Assembly: GCA_023457355.1 (NCBI GenBank)
Contig: JAEWLW010000034.1
Coordinates: 12,355 to 76,354 of the forward strand
Length of the DNA: 64,000 nt
Reading direction: 5' to 3'
Source: Bacillota bacterium
GTDB lineage: Bacteria > Bacillota > Clostridia > Oscillospirales > Ruminococcaceae
Within the stretch, counting starts at the first letter, position 1, and every line of letters starts with the position of its first letter. Made by a program: the position numbers and the translations under genes. The notes under the pieces are model-generated. The model did no database searches. It was not told the DNA's origin and saw only the letters and a list, made by a program, of their open reading frames with translations. Of this stretch, positions 8,291-16,871 are shown piece by piece.

Positions 8291-9340
8291 ATGAAGAACA
8301 GATTGACACTCGTTATTGCAACTATTCTTGCGCTCACCCTTGTGTTCACCGGTTGTGGCAGCAGCTCTTCCCCCGCATCCGCCGCGGCACCCGCACCCGC
8401 CGCCTCATCGGCCGCACCCGCAGAACCCGCCAAGCCCGCAGAGCCTGCCAAATATACGATGGTCACCGGCTCCACCGGCGGCACCTACTATGCGCTGGGC
8501 GGCGCCATGGCCAACACCTGGAACGCACACCTCCCCAATATTCAGATCAGCTGTGTCTCTTCCGGCGCGTCAGTTGAAAATATGAACCTGCTGCAAACAG
8601 GAGAAGCGGATTTGGGCATCTCGATGAACAACGTCGCCGATGCCGCCTGGAACGGGAATGAACCGTTTAAATCCAAATACGAAAATGTCCGCTCCATCGG
8701 CGTTGTTTACCACGAGGTTTACCAGTTGATCGCAGACAAAAAGAGCGGCGCCAAAACCATCGCCGACCTCAAGGGCAAGCGCGTGGCCATCGGCCCGGTC
8801 GGCAGCGGCACCGCCGGCACCTCTGAGATGGTATTCCGCCTTGCCGGCATGGACGCCACTAAGGATATCACCGCCGAGCGCGACGGCTTTGGCGATGCGG
8901 CCGCCAAAATGCAGGACGGCCACTTGGATGCCAGTGCCGCGGTGCTGAGTGTTCCCGCCGCTTCCATCATTGAGATGACCACCAGCATGGACCTGAATTA
9001 CATCGACATCCCGGACGATATCCTCGAAAAAATTCAGGCCGAGGCCCCCTTCTACACCCGTCTGGTGATTCCGGCAGGCACTTACTCCAACACCGAGCCG
9101 TTTAACACCATCACCTGTCAGGCGGCGCTTTACTGCCGTCAGGATATGTCCGAGGACGAGGTTTATGAGATAACCAAGGCCTTCTACGAAAACGCTGCCG
9201 AAATCGCCGCCGCCCACACCGCGGGCCGCGATATCAGCTTAGAGGGCGCACTGGACGGCATCACCACGCCGCTGCACCCCGGCGCCGTTAAATACTTTAA
9301 AGAAAAGGGTTTGTCGATTGATGCTTCGCTCATCATCTAG
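8291..9340 (+). CDS. TAXI-family TRAP transporter solute-binding lipoprotein
   Basis: 349 aa extracytoplasmic receptor of a TAXI-TRAP transporter. Signal peptide MKNRLTLVIATILALTLVF followed by lipobox FTGC (lipid-modified Cys22), then an Ala/Pro-rich linker (about 25-55). The TAXI domain starts TGSTGGTYYALGGAMANTWN and includes SSGASVENMNLLQTGEADLGI. The ATG has AAGGAGG upstream; an in-frame start 129 bases earlier would destroy the signal peptide. It is followed, after a repeat element, by the fused permease of the same system. Substrate unknown (TAXI systems usually carry dicarboxylates or glutamate-like compounds). Confidence 0.94.
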   Translation: MKNRLTLVIATILALTLVFTGCGSSSSPASAAAPAPAASSAAPAEPAKPAEPAKYTMVTGSTGGTYYALGGAMANTWNAHLPNIQISCVSSGASVENMNLLQTGEADLGISMNNVADAAWNGNEPFKSKYENVRSIGVVYHEVYQLIADKKSGAKTIADLKGKRVAIGPVGSGTAGTSEMVFRLAGMDATKDITAERDGFGDAAAKMQDGHLDASAAVLSVPAASIIEMTTSMDLNYIDIPDDILEKIQAEAPFYTRLVIPAGTYSNTEPFNTITCQAALYCRQDMSEDEVYEITKAFYENAAEIAAAHTAGRDISLEGALDGITTPLHPGAVKYFKEKGLSIDASLII

Positions 9341-9511
9341 GCGTTTTTGAAAGCCCAAACGGCGGGAATATGCTCAAGGCGCGTTTGCACAGAGCGGAAA
9401 GCGCAAAAATATCGGATGTATGCCAGGCTCTTTAAACGCCGTGATGCGCCTTTCAGCAAAATTCCTAAAATCCGGCAAATTCTAAGAATGCTCAGGCGTC
9501 TCTGAATGTTG
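9341..9511 (+). repeat. Dispersed palindromic repeat family 1, copy
   Basis: Begins at the base after the TAXI stop codon, in the same orientation as the copy at 7994 (shared start GCGTTT...AAACGGCGGGA and shared AATTC...AAATTC end). The two copies bracket the TAXI gene. The remaining gap, 9512-9918, shows nothing gene-like; it is the leader of the permease gene. Confidence 0.78.
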
Positions 9512-9918
9512 CTTCAAACCCATTGCGTGCTAAAGCTTATGGCCGCGGGCGCCAAAACACCCGTAAGCCAAATTTCAATCGCCGTTGAATACAAATCTCC
9601 CATCAAAGAGCCGAATAGATTGCCGAGCAGTTTTAAGCCCGCGCCCCGACGACAGGAATGCACAGGGGGAAAATCTGCCGCGCAAATATCAGCTGTTGGA
9701 GATTGTACAAGGATGCCGTTTCGCATCAGGCACACTGGCGAATCCTGTTCGTTGACGCTTACAGGGTTCGCCAGCTTTTAAAAAAGCGATACTATTCTCT
9801 CATTAAAGAAATAGTCGCGAACCGGATTTTAGCACCGTGGCCCTAAATGGCAAATACCCGCAAGAGACCTGTTCTTTATTGGGAGAACAGTTTAAATCCC
9901 AGAGAGGAGCGATAGCCT

Positions 9919-11919
9919 ATGCGCGACACCAAAGAAAAAGCCGTTGCCCCAGAGCAGTCCCCGGCCTTTGACGGCGACGCCATCATGTCCAAATACGATA
10001 AGGAATCCGCCTTCAGAAAGCTGGAGGGCATTCCGGCCAAGGCCGTATTCCTGCTGGCTGTGGGCTGGTCGATCTTTCAACTTTACACCGCCCTTTTCGG
10101 CACTTTTCCCTCCACGCTTCAGCGCGCCCCCCACCTCGGCGCCGCGCTGGTACTCACGTACTTACTTTATCCTGCTTTTGGCAAGCCGACAAAAAAAATT
10201 CCCTTTTACGACTACATCATGGCGCTGCTGGCCGTTGTCTGTTCGGCTTATCACGTCTTTTTCTACGATGAGCTTCTGCTGCGCAGCGGCATGTTCACCC
10301 AGGTGGATATCGTCATCAGCCTGATTGCGGTGCTGCTGGTGCTGGAAGCGGCGCGGCGCGTAGCCGGCCCGGTTATCGTTTGTCTGGCCAGCTTCTTTCT
10401 GGCTTATGCCCTGTTCGGCAATCATTTTCCGGGGTTCATGAGCCACTCCGGCCTGAAGCTGCACCGCGTCGTCACAATGGAATGGCTGGGCACCGAGGGT
10501 ATTCTCGGCTCGCCGATCTATGTGTCGTCCACCTTCATTTTCCTCTTCCTCGTCTTCGCCACCTTTTTGAAGGCCAGCGGCGTGGGTGACTGGATGACCA
10601 ATATCGCCATGAGCGCCTGCGGCAAACAGGTGGGCGGTCCGGCCAAGGCCGCCGTTGTGGCCAGCGCCCTTCAGGGCACCATTAGCGGCAGCTCGGTTGC
10701 CAACACCGTTTCAACCGGCTCTATCACCATCCCACTGATGAAAAAAACCGGCTACAAACCGGAATTTGCGGGTGCCGTTGAGGCGGCCGCTTCCACCGGC
10801 GGACAGATTATGCCGCCGATTATGGGCGCAGCGGCGTTTATCATGACCGAATATATCGGCTGCTCCTACACGACCGTCGCGCTGTCCGCCTGCATCCCCG
10901 CACTGCTTTATTTCACCGGCATTTTTACAAACGTTCACTTTGAAGCGCTTAAATTAGGCTTGACCGGCGTTGCCGATAACGAGGTGCAAAGCGTCGCGAG
11001 TCTTTTAAAACGCGGTTGGTATATGATTGCGCCCGTTGTCGTCATCATCTACATGCTCGTTTCGGGCAGAACCGCCATGCGCGCCGCACTTTTCGGCATT
11101 ATCGCGTGCATCGTCATCTGGTGCGTTGAAATTATCCGCGAGACCCACAGTTTTGACGTCAAGGGCTTTATGGTCAAATTCATTGTCGGGCTGGAACAGA
11201 GCGCCCGCGGCGCTGTAGCCGTCGCCGTCACCTGCGGCTGCGCCGGTATCATCGTCGGTGTCATCACCAAGACCGGGCTTGGCCTTAAGATGGCGGGCGG
11301 CATTGTGGCAATGGCGGGCGGCAGCAAAATTCTGACCATGTTGTTCACCATGCTGTGTTCCATTCTGTTGGGCATGGGTGTGCCCACCACCGCAAACTAT
11401 ATCATTCAGGCCACTATTTCCGCCCCGGCGCTGGTTGCGCTTGGCGTTCCGGGCATTGCGGCTCATCTGTTTGTGTTCTATTTCGGTATCGTGGCCGACA
11501 TTACGCCGCCGGTTGCGCTGGCCGCCTTTGCAGGCTCCGGCATTGCGGGTTCCAACCCGATGAAAACCGGCTTTAATGCCGCGCGTCTCGGCATGGCGGC
11601 CTATCTGGTGCCCTATATGTTCGTGCTCAACCCCGTCATGGTGCTGGTGCGGCCGGAAGGGATGGAAACCGGCTTATTCGTCGGCAAGGTTGCGCTTTCC
11701 ATCGCGACGGCCATCATCGGCATGGTGGGCATTGCAACCGGCATGACCGGCTATTTTAAAACAAATTGTAATATTATAGAACGAATATTACTCATTGGAG
11801 GCGGAATCATGATGGTGGACGCCGGTGTACTGACTGATGGTATCGGTATTGCGCTGCTGCTGGGCATCTATCTCATGCAGCTTGCACGTTCAAAACCAAA
11901 GCGCACCGCAGCGGTGTAA
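9919..11919 (+). CDS. TRAP transporter fused permease subunit (DctQM fusion, TAXI type)
   Basis: 666 aa: a DctQ-like N-terminal part (about residues 35-155) fused to a DctM-like domain (about 155-600) and a short C-terminal membrane tail. About 16 or more hydrophobic segments. Hallmarks: SGSSVANTVSTGSITIPLMKK, AAASTGGQIMPPIMGAAAF and GMGVPTTANYII. SD GAGAGGAG lies about 9 nt before the ATG. It works with the upstream TAXI receptor as a secondary, ion-driven importer. The 578-bp gap between the two is unusually long for one transporter and contains repeat DNA. Confidence 0.95.
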   Translation: MRDTKEKAVAPEQSPAFDGDAIMSKYDKESAFRKLEGIPAKAVFLLAVGWSIFQLYTALFGTFPSTLQRAPHLGAALVLTYLLYPAFGKPTKKIPFYDYIMALLAVVCSAYHVFFYDELLLRSGMFTQVDIVISLIAVLLVLEAARRVAGPVIVCLASFFLAYALFGNHFPGFMSHSGLKLHRVVTMEWLGTEGILGSPIYVSSTFIFLFLVFATFLKASGVGDWMTNIAMSACGKQVGGPAKAAVVASALQGTISGSSVANTVSTGSITIPLMKKTGYKPEFAGAVEAAASTGGQIMPPIMGAAAFIMTEYIGCSYTTVALSACIPALLYFTGIFTNVHFEALKLGLTGVADNEVQSVASLLKRGWYMIAPVVVIIYMLVSGRTAMRAALFGIIACIVIWCVEIIRETHSFDVKGFMVKFIVGLEQSARGAVAVAVTCGCAGIIVGVITKTGLGLKMAGGIVAMAGGSKILTMLFTMLCSILLGMGVPTTANYIIQATISAPALVALGVPGIAAHLFVFYFGIVADITPPVALAAFAGSGIAGSNPMKTGFNAARLGMAAYLVPYMFVLNPVMVLVRPEGMETGLFVGKVALSIATAIIGMVGIATGMTGYFKTNCNIIERILLIGGGIMMVDAGVLTDGIGIALLLGIYLMQLARSKPKRTAAV

Positions 11920-11925
11920 CGCTAA

Positions 11926-12026
11926 TTCCTGATATAATGGCGCATCAAAAGGCGGTGGCTCCGCAAGGGGCGAGCCGTTGCGCATTCAGGGGTATAATTG
12001 CCGCTTTGCGGTTATTATATCAGGAA
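11926..12026. repeat. Repeat family 3, MITE-like element with 13-bp perfect terminal inverted repeats
   Basis: Ends are TTCCTGATATAAT (11926-11938) and ATTATATCAGGAA (12014-12026). The interior contains GGGGCGAGCCGTTGCGCAT and a CCGC/GCGG hairpin. An inverted relative occurs at 35006-35104. No coding capacity. Confidence 0.75.
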
Positions 12027-12250
12027 CAACCCGGCTGCGCCGTGCTGGTACTTCGCTTAAAAAGCAAGAACATCTTATGCAATTTTGTAGCCCAAACTTT
12101 TTATTATGTTTGGGTGGAATCCGTATAGCAGCAAAACCCAACACTTCCCCCCATCCCCACCGGGTCTGCAACCGTTTCAGGTATTTGCCTGTGCCGCGGC
12201 CGGCCCGGTGGCTTGCTGCTCGCGTTGTTTCCGGTTGTATTCGGTTTTTC

Positions 12251-12400
12251 GTCAAGCTTTTTAAAAAGCCTGCGTGCCTTGGTGGCGCCACAGCGCGCAT
12301 CCATGCCGCCCGCTGTGATAAGCGGAGCCAAGCTGCCGCGGGCGCACCTCTATGTGAGCGGTCCAGGCAACGCCCCGCGCGCTTAATCGTTGAAATTTTA
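12251..12400 (+). repeat. Repeat family 2, truncated copy
   Basis: Shares AAGCTTTTTNAAAAAGCCTG and GCATCCATGCCGCCCGCTGTG with the long copy at 14684 and the inverted copy at 28255. The rest of the 11920-12558 gap shows no gene. Short in-frame stretches across it arise from the repeat and lack ribosome sites. Confidence 0.7.
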
Positions 12401-12558
12401 AGCCCTTTGACGCTAAGTTTTGGGGCAGGAAGAAACAAGCGCCGAAGGCGAAGCCATGGTTTTTGCTTCGCCTTCGGCGCTGTTCAAGGAGGATTATTTC
12501 TATGGACTGTATCACTTTATGCCGGTTGCCGCTTAAAAAGAACCCCTGGGCAAAATGA

Positions 12559-13773
12559 TCAGGTCAGCTTTTTGGCAAGCCGCGCCGCAATGGCATCGAT
12601 AAATGCCGCGCTTGTGACGGCCTGCGCTTTAAATCCGGGCTCGACAAGCCCGATAAGGTCCTTCGTCATGACACCACTGTTAAGCGTTTCAAAACAGGCT
12701 TCCTCAAGCGCCTCGCCAAACGCGGCAAGCGCGGGCAGCGCGTCGAGCGCACTGCGTTTTTTTAGCGCTCCGCTCCAGGCAAAGATGGTCGCCATGGGGT
12801 TGGTGGAAGTCGCTTCGCCTTTTAAGTGGCGATAATAATGCTGGGTGACGGTGCCGTGTGCGGCTTCGTACTCGGTGGTGCCGTCGGGCGAAACCAGCAC
12901 CGAGGACATCATCGCAAGGCTGCCGAACGCGGTGGAGACCATATCGCTCATGACGTCGCCATCGTAGTTTTTACAGGCCCAGATAAAGCCGCCCTCCGAG
13001 CGGATGACCCGCGCGACCGCGTCGTCGATGAGTGTGTAAAAATAGCGGATGCCCGCCTGCTCAAAGCGGCCGCTAAAGGCTTTGAACTCCTCTTCAAAGA
13101 TGGCCTTGAAGGCGCCGTCATAGGTCTTGGAAATGGTATCCTTGGTGCCGAACCACAGGTCCTGTCCCTTTTCCAGCGCGTAATTAAAGCACGCCCTGGC
13201 AAAGGCGCGGATAGATTCTTGCGTGTTGTGCTGCGCCTGCCAAATAGCGGGACCGTCGGCCTTAAAGACGCTCAGCACCTCGGTTTTGCCGCTTTCACCG
13301 ACAAATTTCAAAACGCATTCGCCCGCCTCATCGGTTTTAATCTCAACCGCCTTATAGATATCGCCGTACGCATGCCGCGCAATGGTGATTGGCTTTTGCC
13401 AGTTTTTCACCACCGGTCTGATGGCGTCGATCAAGATCGGCTCGCGGAAGACGGTGCCGTCCAGAATCGCGCGGATGGTCGCGTTGGGACTTTTCCACAT
13501 CTGGGTCAGTTCGGGGTATTCCGCCATGCGCTGGCGGTTGGGGGTAATGGTAGCGCACTTAACCGCCACGCCGTATTTGCGGGCGGCCAGTGCGGCCTGC
13601 ACCGTCACCTCATCCTGGGTGGCGTTACGGTGCAGCAGGCCCAGATCGTAATATTCGGTTTTGAGGTCAACAAAGGGGTACAGCAGCTTCTCCTTGATCA
13701 TCTGCCAGAGGATGCGGGTCATTTCGTCCCCATCCATCTCGACAAGCGGGGTGGTCATTTGAATCTTTTTCAT
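12559..13773 (-). CDS. icd: NADP-dependent isocitrate dehydrogenase (eukaryotic-type, subfamily II)
   Basis: Oxidative decarboxylation of isocitrate to 2-oxoglutarate in the cytoplasm. 404 aa, matching the homodimeric subfamily II. Visible motifs: N-terminal VEMDGDEMTRILW, isocitrate-binding WKSPNATIRAILDGTVFREPI, metal/substrate region LIDDAVARVIRSEGGFIWACKNYDGDVMSD, and cofactor segment EAAHGTVTQHYY. SD AAGG lies 8-10 nt from the ATG. In a fermentative anaerobe it most likely supplies 2-oxoglutarate for glutamate. It is divergent from a decayed LysR gene, which may once have controlled it. Confidence 0.95.
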   Translation of the reverse strand: MKKIQMTTPLVEMDGDEMTRILWQMIKEKLLYPFVDLKTEYYDLGLLHRNATQDEVTVQAALAARKYGVAVKCATITPNRQRMAEYPELTQMWKSPNATIRAILDGTVFREPILIDAIRPVVKNWQKPITIARHAYGDIYKAVEIKTDEAGECVLKFVGESGKTEVLSVFKADGPAIWQAQHNTQESIRAFARACFNYALEKGQDLWFGTKDTISKTYDGAFKAIFEEEFKAFSGRFEQAGIRYFYTLIDDAVARVIRSEGGFIWACKNYDGDVMSDMVSTAFGSLAMMSSVLVSPDGTTEYEAAHGTVTQHYYRHLKGEATSTNPMATIFAWSGALKKRSALDALPALAAFGEALEEACFETLNSGVMTKDLIGLVEPGFKAQAVTSAAFIDAIAARLAKKLT

Positions 13774-13866
13774 AAGCTTCGCCTTTCTGAGAGAATGATT
13801 GTGTTTATCTGCGAACTGTTATAAAATAAAACCAGCTTATGCGGCACCAACACGGGAGGTTTTGAC

Positions 13867-14640
13867 ATAGATTTTAAAGAACCGACTTACATCGTGACCA
13901 TCGCCGACGAGGGAAGTATCTCCCGTGCGGCGGAACAGAGCTTTATATGGCGCAGTCTAGCTTAAGCCAGTTTTTACAGCAGTACGAGGCCGAGCTGGGC
14001 CGCGCTTATTTTGCCGCACCGCGCGCGGCGTGCGCCTGACGGCCTCGGGTACGTCCTTTGTCTATCACGCCAGGGAAATGCTGCAACAATACCACCGTGC
14101 AAGGAGCGTGCTTGGCGATATCGAGTCGTTGCAGGGCGGCCGGATTGAGCTGGGCATCAGCACTTTTCGGGGCGGCTATCTGCTGCCCGCGGTGTTAAAG
14201 CGCTTTCGCGACATCTACCCCCACGTGCATGTTGAAATAACCGAATTGGACAGCGCTATGCTGGAAGATCACATCATCGGCGGTTATCTCGATATCGGGC
14301 TGGTTGCGCTTCCGCTGACACGCCTGTGCCACAAAACCGATTTCCTCATGCGTGACAAAATTGTACTGGTCGCCCACCAAAGTCACCCCATCACGCCCTT
14401 TATCCAAAGAACGTCCGGGGGTCGCGCGTGGGTTCGCTTTGAGGACCGTGTACTTTGAGTTCATTCTGGGCGAGCCGGACCTCCTACCTTAAAAGGACGG
14501 GCATTATGCCGCCTTTTTTTGCTTTGGCGAGGACCGGCGGCCGAAGCATTCACAGGTTAAACAGCTTGCCGCCCATTATAACAGATTCCCGCAAAAACGT
14601 CTTCCATGTGCGAGAAAATCTTTTCCATTTTAGAGGATGA
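13867..14640 (+). pseudogene. Decayed LysR-family regulator
   Basis: Pieces of a LysR protein in three frames. An N-terminal HTH (DFKEPTYIVTIADEGSISRA) follows GGGAGG and a codon ATA where ATG would be expected. A one-base shift near 13945 joins MAQSSLSQFLQQYEAELG; a second shift near 14010-14025 joins RGVRLTASGTSFVYHAREML and the effector domain, through about 14450. A third shift gives FALRTVYFEFILGEPDLL, followed by scattered remnants to about 14640. With the lost start and at least three frame breaks, this is non-functional. Sequencing error at one site could not explain all of them. Confidence 0.85.
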
Positions 14641-14683
14641 CGGCCAGAATCAGGTTATAGGCCGCCGCACAGATATCCAATAT

Positions 14684-14982
14684 CAGCTTGTCGAAAAACG
14701 AACATTTTAGAAAATGCTGCACAAATCAAAAGCTTGCAAGTTCTTGGTGGAGCCACAGCGTGCATCCATGCCGCCCGCTGTGATAAGCGGAGCCAAGCTG
14801 CCATCTATATGCGAGCGGTCCGGACGGCGTCCCAAACATATTGTATCGTCATATACGCGCAGGAGGGGCTACAAAAACAATCCGGAGGACTGTTTTTGCG
14901 TGGAGAACCCCCGCAAGGGGTTCCCCAATGTCGCTTAGAGGAAATACAGTTTGTGCATATCAATGACTTTATAGACAGACTG
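14684..14982 (+). repeat. Repeat family 2, nearly complete copy
   Basis: About 300 bp, non-coding. From one end: CAGCTTGTCGAAAAACGAAC, a TTTAGAAAATGCTGCACAAA segment, GCATCCATGCCGCCCGCTGTG, GCGAGCGGTCCGGACGGCG, an imperfect hairpin around AAAAACA/TGTTTTT, ACCCCCGCAAGGGGTTCCCC, and the end ATAGACAGACTG. The inverted copy at 28255-28526 matches over nearly the whole length but lacks the GCATCCATGCC block. The remainder, 14983-15120, shows no gene. Confidence 0.8.
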
Positions 14983-15120
14983 TATCATTTACACCGATGG
15001 CTAACAAAATTTTATCATAATTCTTATTAAGTTTGCATTGAATTTTGATGTTATGACAGTCTGCCCGTTGGATCTTTGTTGAATTTAATATACGGAATGC
15101 GGCCTGCAACGTTAAAACAT

Positions 15121-15155
15121 GCCCCCGGTTTCAGAAAAAATCTGAAACCGGGGGC
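15121..15155 (-). terminator. Terminator-like hairpin downstream of metY
   Basis: 15-bp perfect stem GCCCCCGGTTTCAGA with a 5-nt loop. On the minus strand it is followed by ATGTTTTAA, a weak U-run. On the plus strand a CTCTCTGTTTTT tail follows 4 nt later. Likely the metY terminator. Confidence 0.65.
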
Positions 15156-15242
15156 ACTTGCTCTCTGTTTTTCCATGGCGACGTTCGGAACAATCTGACA
15201 GTCGGGCGCAAAATCAGGCCGATGGATGGCTTTTACCGCGCG

Positions 15243-16532
15243 CTATTGAACCGCTTCAAAGCCGTGCGCCAGATCGGCGATAATGTCGTCGATGTGCTCG
15301 GTACCGATGGAAAGCCGCACCGTGGTGGGTTGAATGCCCGCGGCCAACAGCTCCGCCTCATCCATCTGCGAATGGGTGGTGGAAGCCGGATGGATCACCA
15401 GCGATTTAACATCCGCCACATTGGCCAAAAGGCTGAACAGTTCCAGACTTTCGGTGAACTTGCGGGCTTTTTCAGCGCCGCCCTTAATCTCAAACGTAAA
15501 GATGGATGCTGCGCCTTTGGGGAAATAGGCGTCATACAGCGCCTTTTCCCGGCCGGTGGCCAGCGCGGGGTGGTTGACGCGCGCAACCTGCGGGTGGTCT
15601 TTCAGGAATTCCACCACTTTCAACGCATTTTCAACATGCCGCTCGACACGCAGCGAAAGCGTTTCAAGCCCTTGCAGCAGCAAAAAGGAATTGAACGGCG
15701 AAATGGTTGCGCCCTGGTCGCGCATGAGAGTGGTGCGCAGCTTGAGAATATAGGCCAGATTGCCGCAAGCCTCGGTGAACACCACGCCGTGATAAGAGGG
15801 GTTGGGCTTGGAAAGACCGGGGAATTTGTCATTCTGGGCCCAGTCGAATTTTCCGGAGTCGATAATCACACCGCCCATCACAGTGCCGTGCCCGCCGATG
15901 AACTTCGTTGCCGAATGTACGACGATATCCACGCCATATTCGATGGGGCGCAGCAGATAAGGGGTGGCAAAGGTATTATCCACAATGAACGGAATGCCGT
16001 GCCGGTGGGCAATCTCCGCGACGGCGCGCAGGTCGGTGACGTCGGAGTTGGGGTTGCCCAGCGTTTCGGCAAAAATAAGCTTGGTGTTGGGCCGGATAGC
16101 TCCCTCCAGCGCCGCCAGATCGGTGATATCGGCAAAGGTTGCCGAGATGCCCTGGTCGTGCAGCGTGTTGGCAAACAGGTTATAGGTGCCGCCGTATAGG
16201 TTCTTGGCCGACAGAATGTGGTCGCCCGCCCGCGCAATATTCTGCACCGCGTAGCTGATGGCCGCTGAGCCGGAAGCAGTAGCCAGCGCGCCAACGCCCC
16301 CCTCCAGCGCTGCGATGCGCTTTTCAAACACATCGGAGGTGGGGTTCATGAGGCGGGTGTAGATGTTGCCGCCCTCTGTCAAGCCAAAGCGTCGTGCCGC
16401 CTGCGCGGAATCTTTAAAGACGTAAGAGGTTGTCGCGTAAATCGGCACGGCGCGGGCATCGGTGGCGGGGTCGGGCTGCTCCTGCCCCACATGTATCTGA
16501 AGTGTTTCAAAGCGGTAATTTTTATCAGCCAT
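15243..16532 (-). CDS. metY: O-acetylhomoserine sulfhydrylase (MetY/homocysteine synthase)
   Basis: PLP-dependent Cys/Met metabolism enzyme, 429 aa (typical MetY length, longer than MetB/MetC). It uses O-acetylhomoserine plus sulfide to make homocysteine and acetate. Visible: FETLQIHVGQEQPDPATDAR at the N-terminus (MetY signature), LEGGVGALATASGSAAI, the PLP-lysine motif VVHSATKFIGGHG (Lys210), and the C-terminal LSIGTEHIDDIIADL. Start chosen at MADKNYRF, 8 nt after GGAGA; an upstream in-frame ATG has no SD. It is preceded by a consensus promoter, a Cys-rich leader ORF and an attenuator, so sulfur-responsive control is expected. Confidence 0.94.
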   Translation of the reverse strand: MADKNYRFETLQIHVGQEQPDPATDARAVPIYATTSYVFKDSAQAARRFGLTEGGNIYTRLMNPTSDVFEKRIAALEGGVGALATASGSAAISYAVQNIARAGDHILSAKNLYGGTYNLFANTLHDQGISATFADITDLAALEGAIRPNTKLIFAETLGNPNSDVTDLRAVAEIAHRHGIPFIVDNTFATPYLLRPIEYGVDIVVHSATKFIGGHGTVMGGVIIDSGKFDWAQNDKFPGLSKPNPSYHGVVFTEACGNLAYILKLRTTLMRDQGATISPFNSFLLLQGLETLSLRVERHVENALKVVEFLKDHPQVARVNHPALATGREKALYDAYFPKGAASIFTFEIKGGAEKARKFTESLELFSLLANVADVKSLVIHPASTTHSQMDEAELLAAGIQPTTVRLSIGTEHIDDIIADLAHGFEAVQ

Positions 16533-16602
16533 ACAATCTTCTCCATTTCTTTTTATCAATTATCTCATCAAAGAGATATTCATAGCATACGCGCCGGGAT
16601 AT

Positions 16603-16638
16603 AAAAAAACCGGGCGTGTCTTTGCGGACAGCTCCCGG
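16603..16638 (-). promoter_or_regulatory. Attenuator terminator in the metY leader
   Basis: On the minus strand, CCGGG (16634-16638) pairs with CCCGG (16610-16614), with inner TGTC/GACA pairing, followed by seven Ts at 16603-16609. The left arm overlaps CGCCCGGGAG (16632-16641), which is also perfectly complementary to CTCCCGGGCG (16722-16731) inside the leader ORF. The 10-bp long-range helix and the terminator are therefore mutually exclusive. The right arm could also pair over 8 bp with the same leader segment. Confidence 0.75.
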
Positions 16639-16682
16639 GCGCAGTATTCGTAAAGAGCGATCGCGCATGATGCGCGCGGCTG

Positions 16683-16790
16683 CTAAAAACAGGAACAGCC
16701 ATCACACCCGAACCTGCAATACGCCCGGGAGTAAGGCATTCGGCCGCAGCGAAAATTACTTCTGAGCAGAATATCAAACAATGCTTTCAT
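16683..16790 (-). CDS. Cysteine-rich 35-residue leader peptide of metY
   Basis: Short ORF starting ATG 8 nt after a full AAGGAGG SD. It begins MKALFDILLRSN and ends YCRFGCDGCSCF. Five Cys (positions 15, 25, 29, 32, 34), four of them in the last 11 codons. It lies 45 nt inside the transcript from a consensus promoter and ends about 150 nt before metY. Its codons 20-24 hold the strand that pairs with the terminator arm. This arrangement is that of a transcription-attenuation leader sensing charged tRNA-Cys. A functional small Cys protein is an alternative. No known family is recognised. Confidence 0.75.
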   Translation of the reverse strand: MKALFDILLRSNFRCGRMPYSRAYCRFGCDGCSCF

Positions 16791-16842
16791 TCCCGCCGCC
16801 TCCTTCAAATTAAATCATATTATTTATATAGGATATAAGCGA

Positions 16843-16871
16843 ATTATAATGGGGCTCATCCGATTTGTCAA
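16843..16871 (-). promoter_or_regulatory. Consensus sigma-A promoter of the metY leader
   Basis: Exact TTGACA (16866-16871), 17-bp spacer, exact TATAAT (16843-16848). The predicted start is near 16836, giving a leader of about 300 nt before metY. The 16872-17093 stretch beyond it shows no gene. Confidence 0.88.

Noticed and set aside
11978..12835. Long plus-strand ORF (285 codons) across 11978-12835
   Set aside because: It runs through repeat families 2 and 3 and then antisense to icd, has no ribosome site and no protein-like composition.
13930..14030. In-frame stops in the LysR gene read as recoding
   Set aside because: The breaks are frameshifts in several places plus loss of the start codon, not a single TGA with a SECIS-like hairpin.
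16580..16777. 65-codon minus-strand ORF over the metY leader
   Set aside because: No SD, and it reads through the terminator. The Cys-rich ORF in another frame has a full SD and correct placement.
16560..16842. S-box (SAM) or T-box riboswitch before metY
   Set aside because: The expected core motifs (S-box helices, T-box TGG loop with specifier stem) were not found; leader ORF plus attenuator explains the region better.
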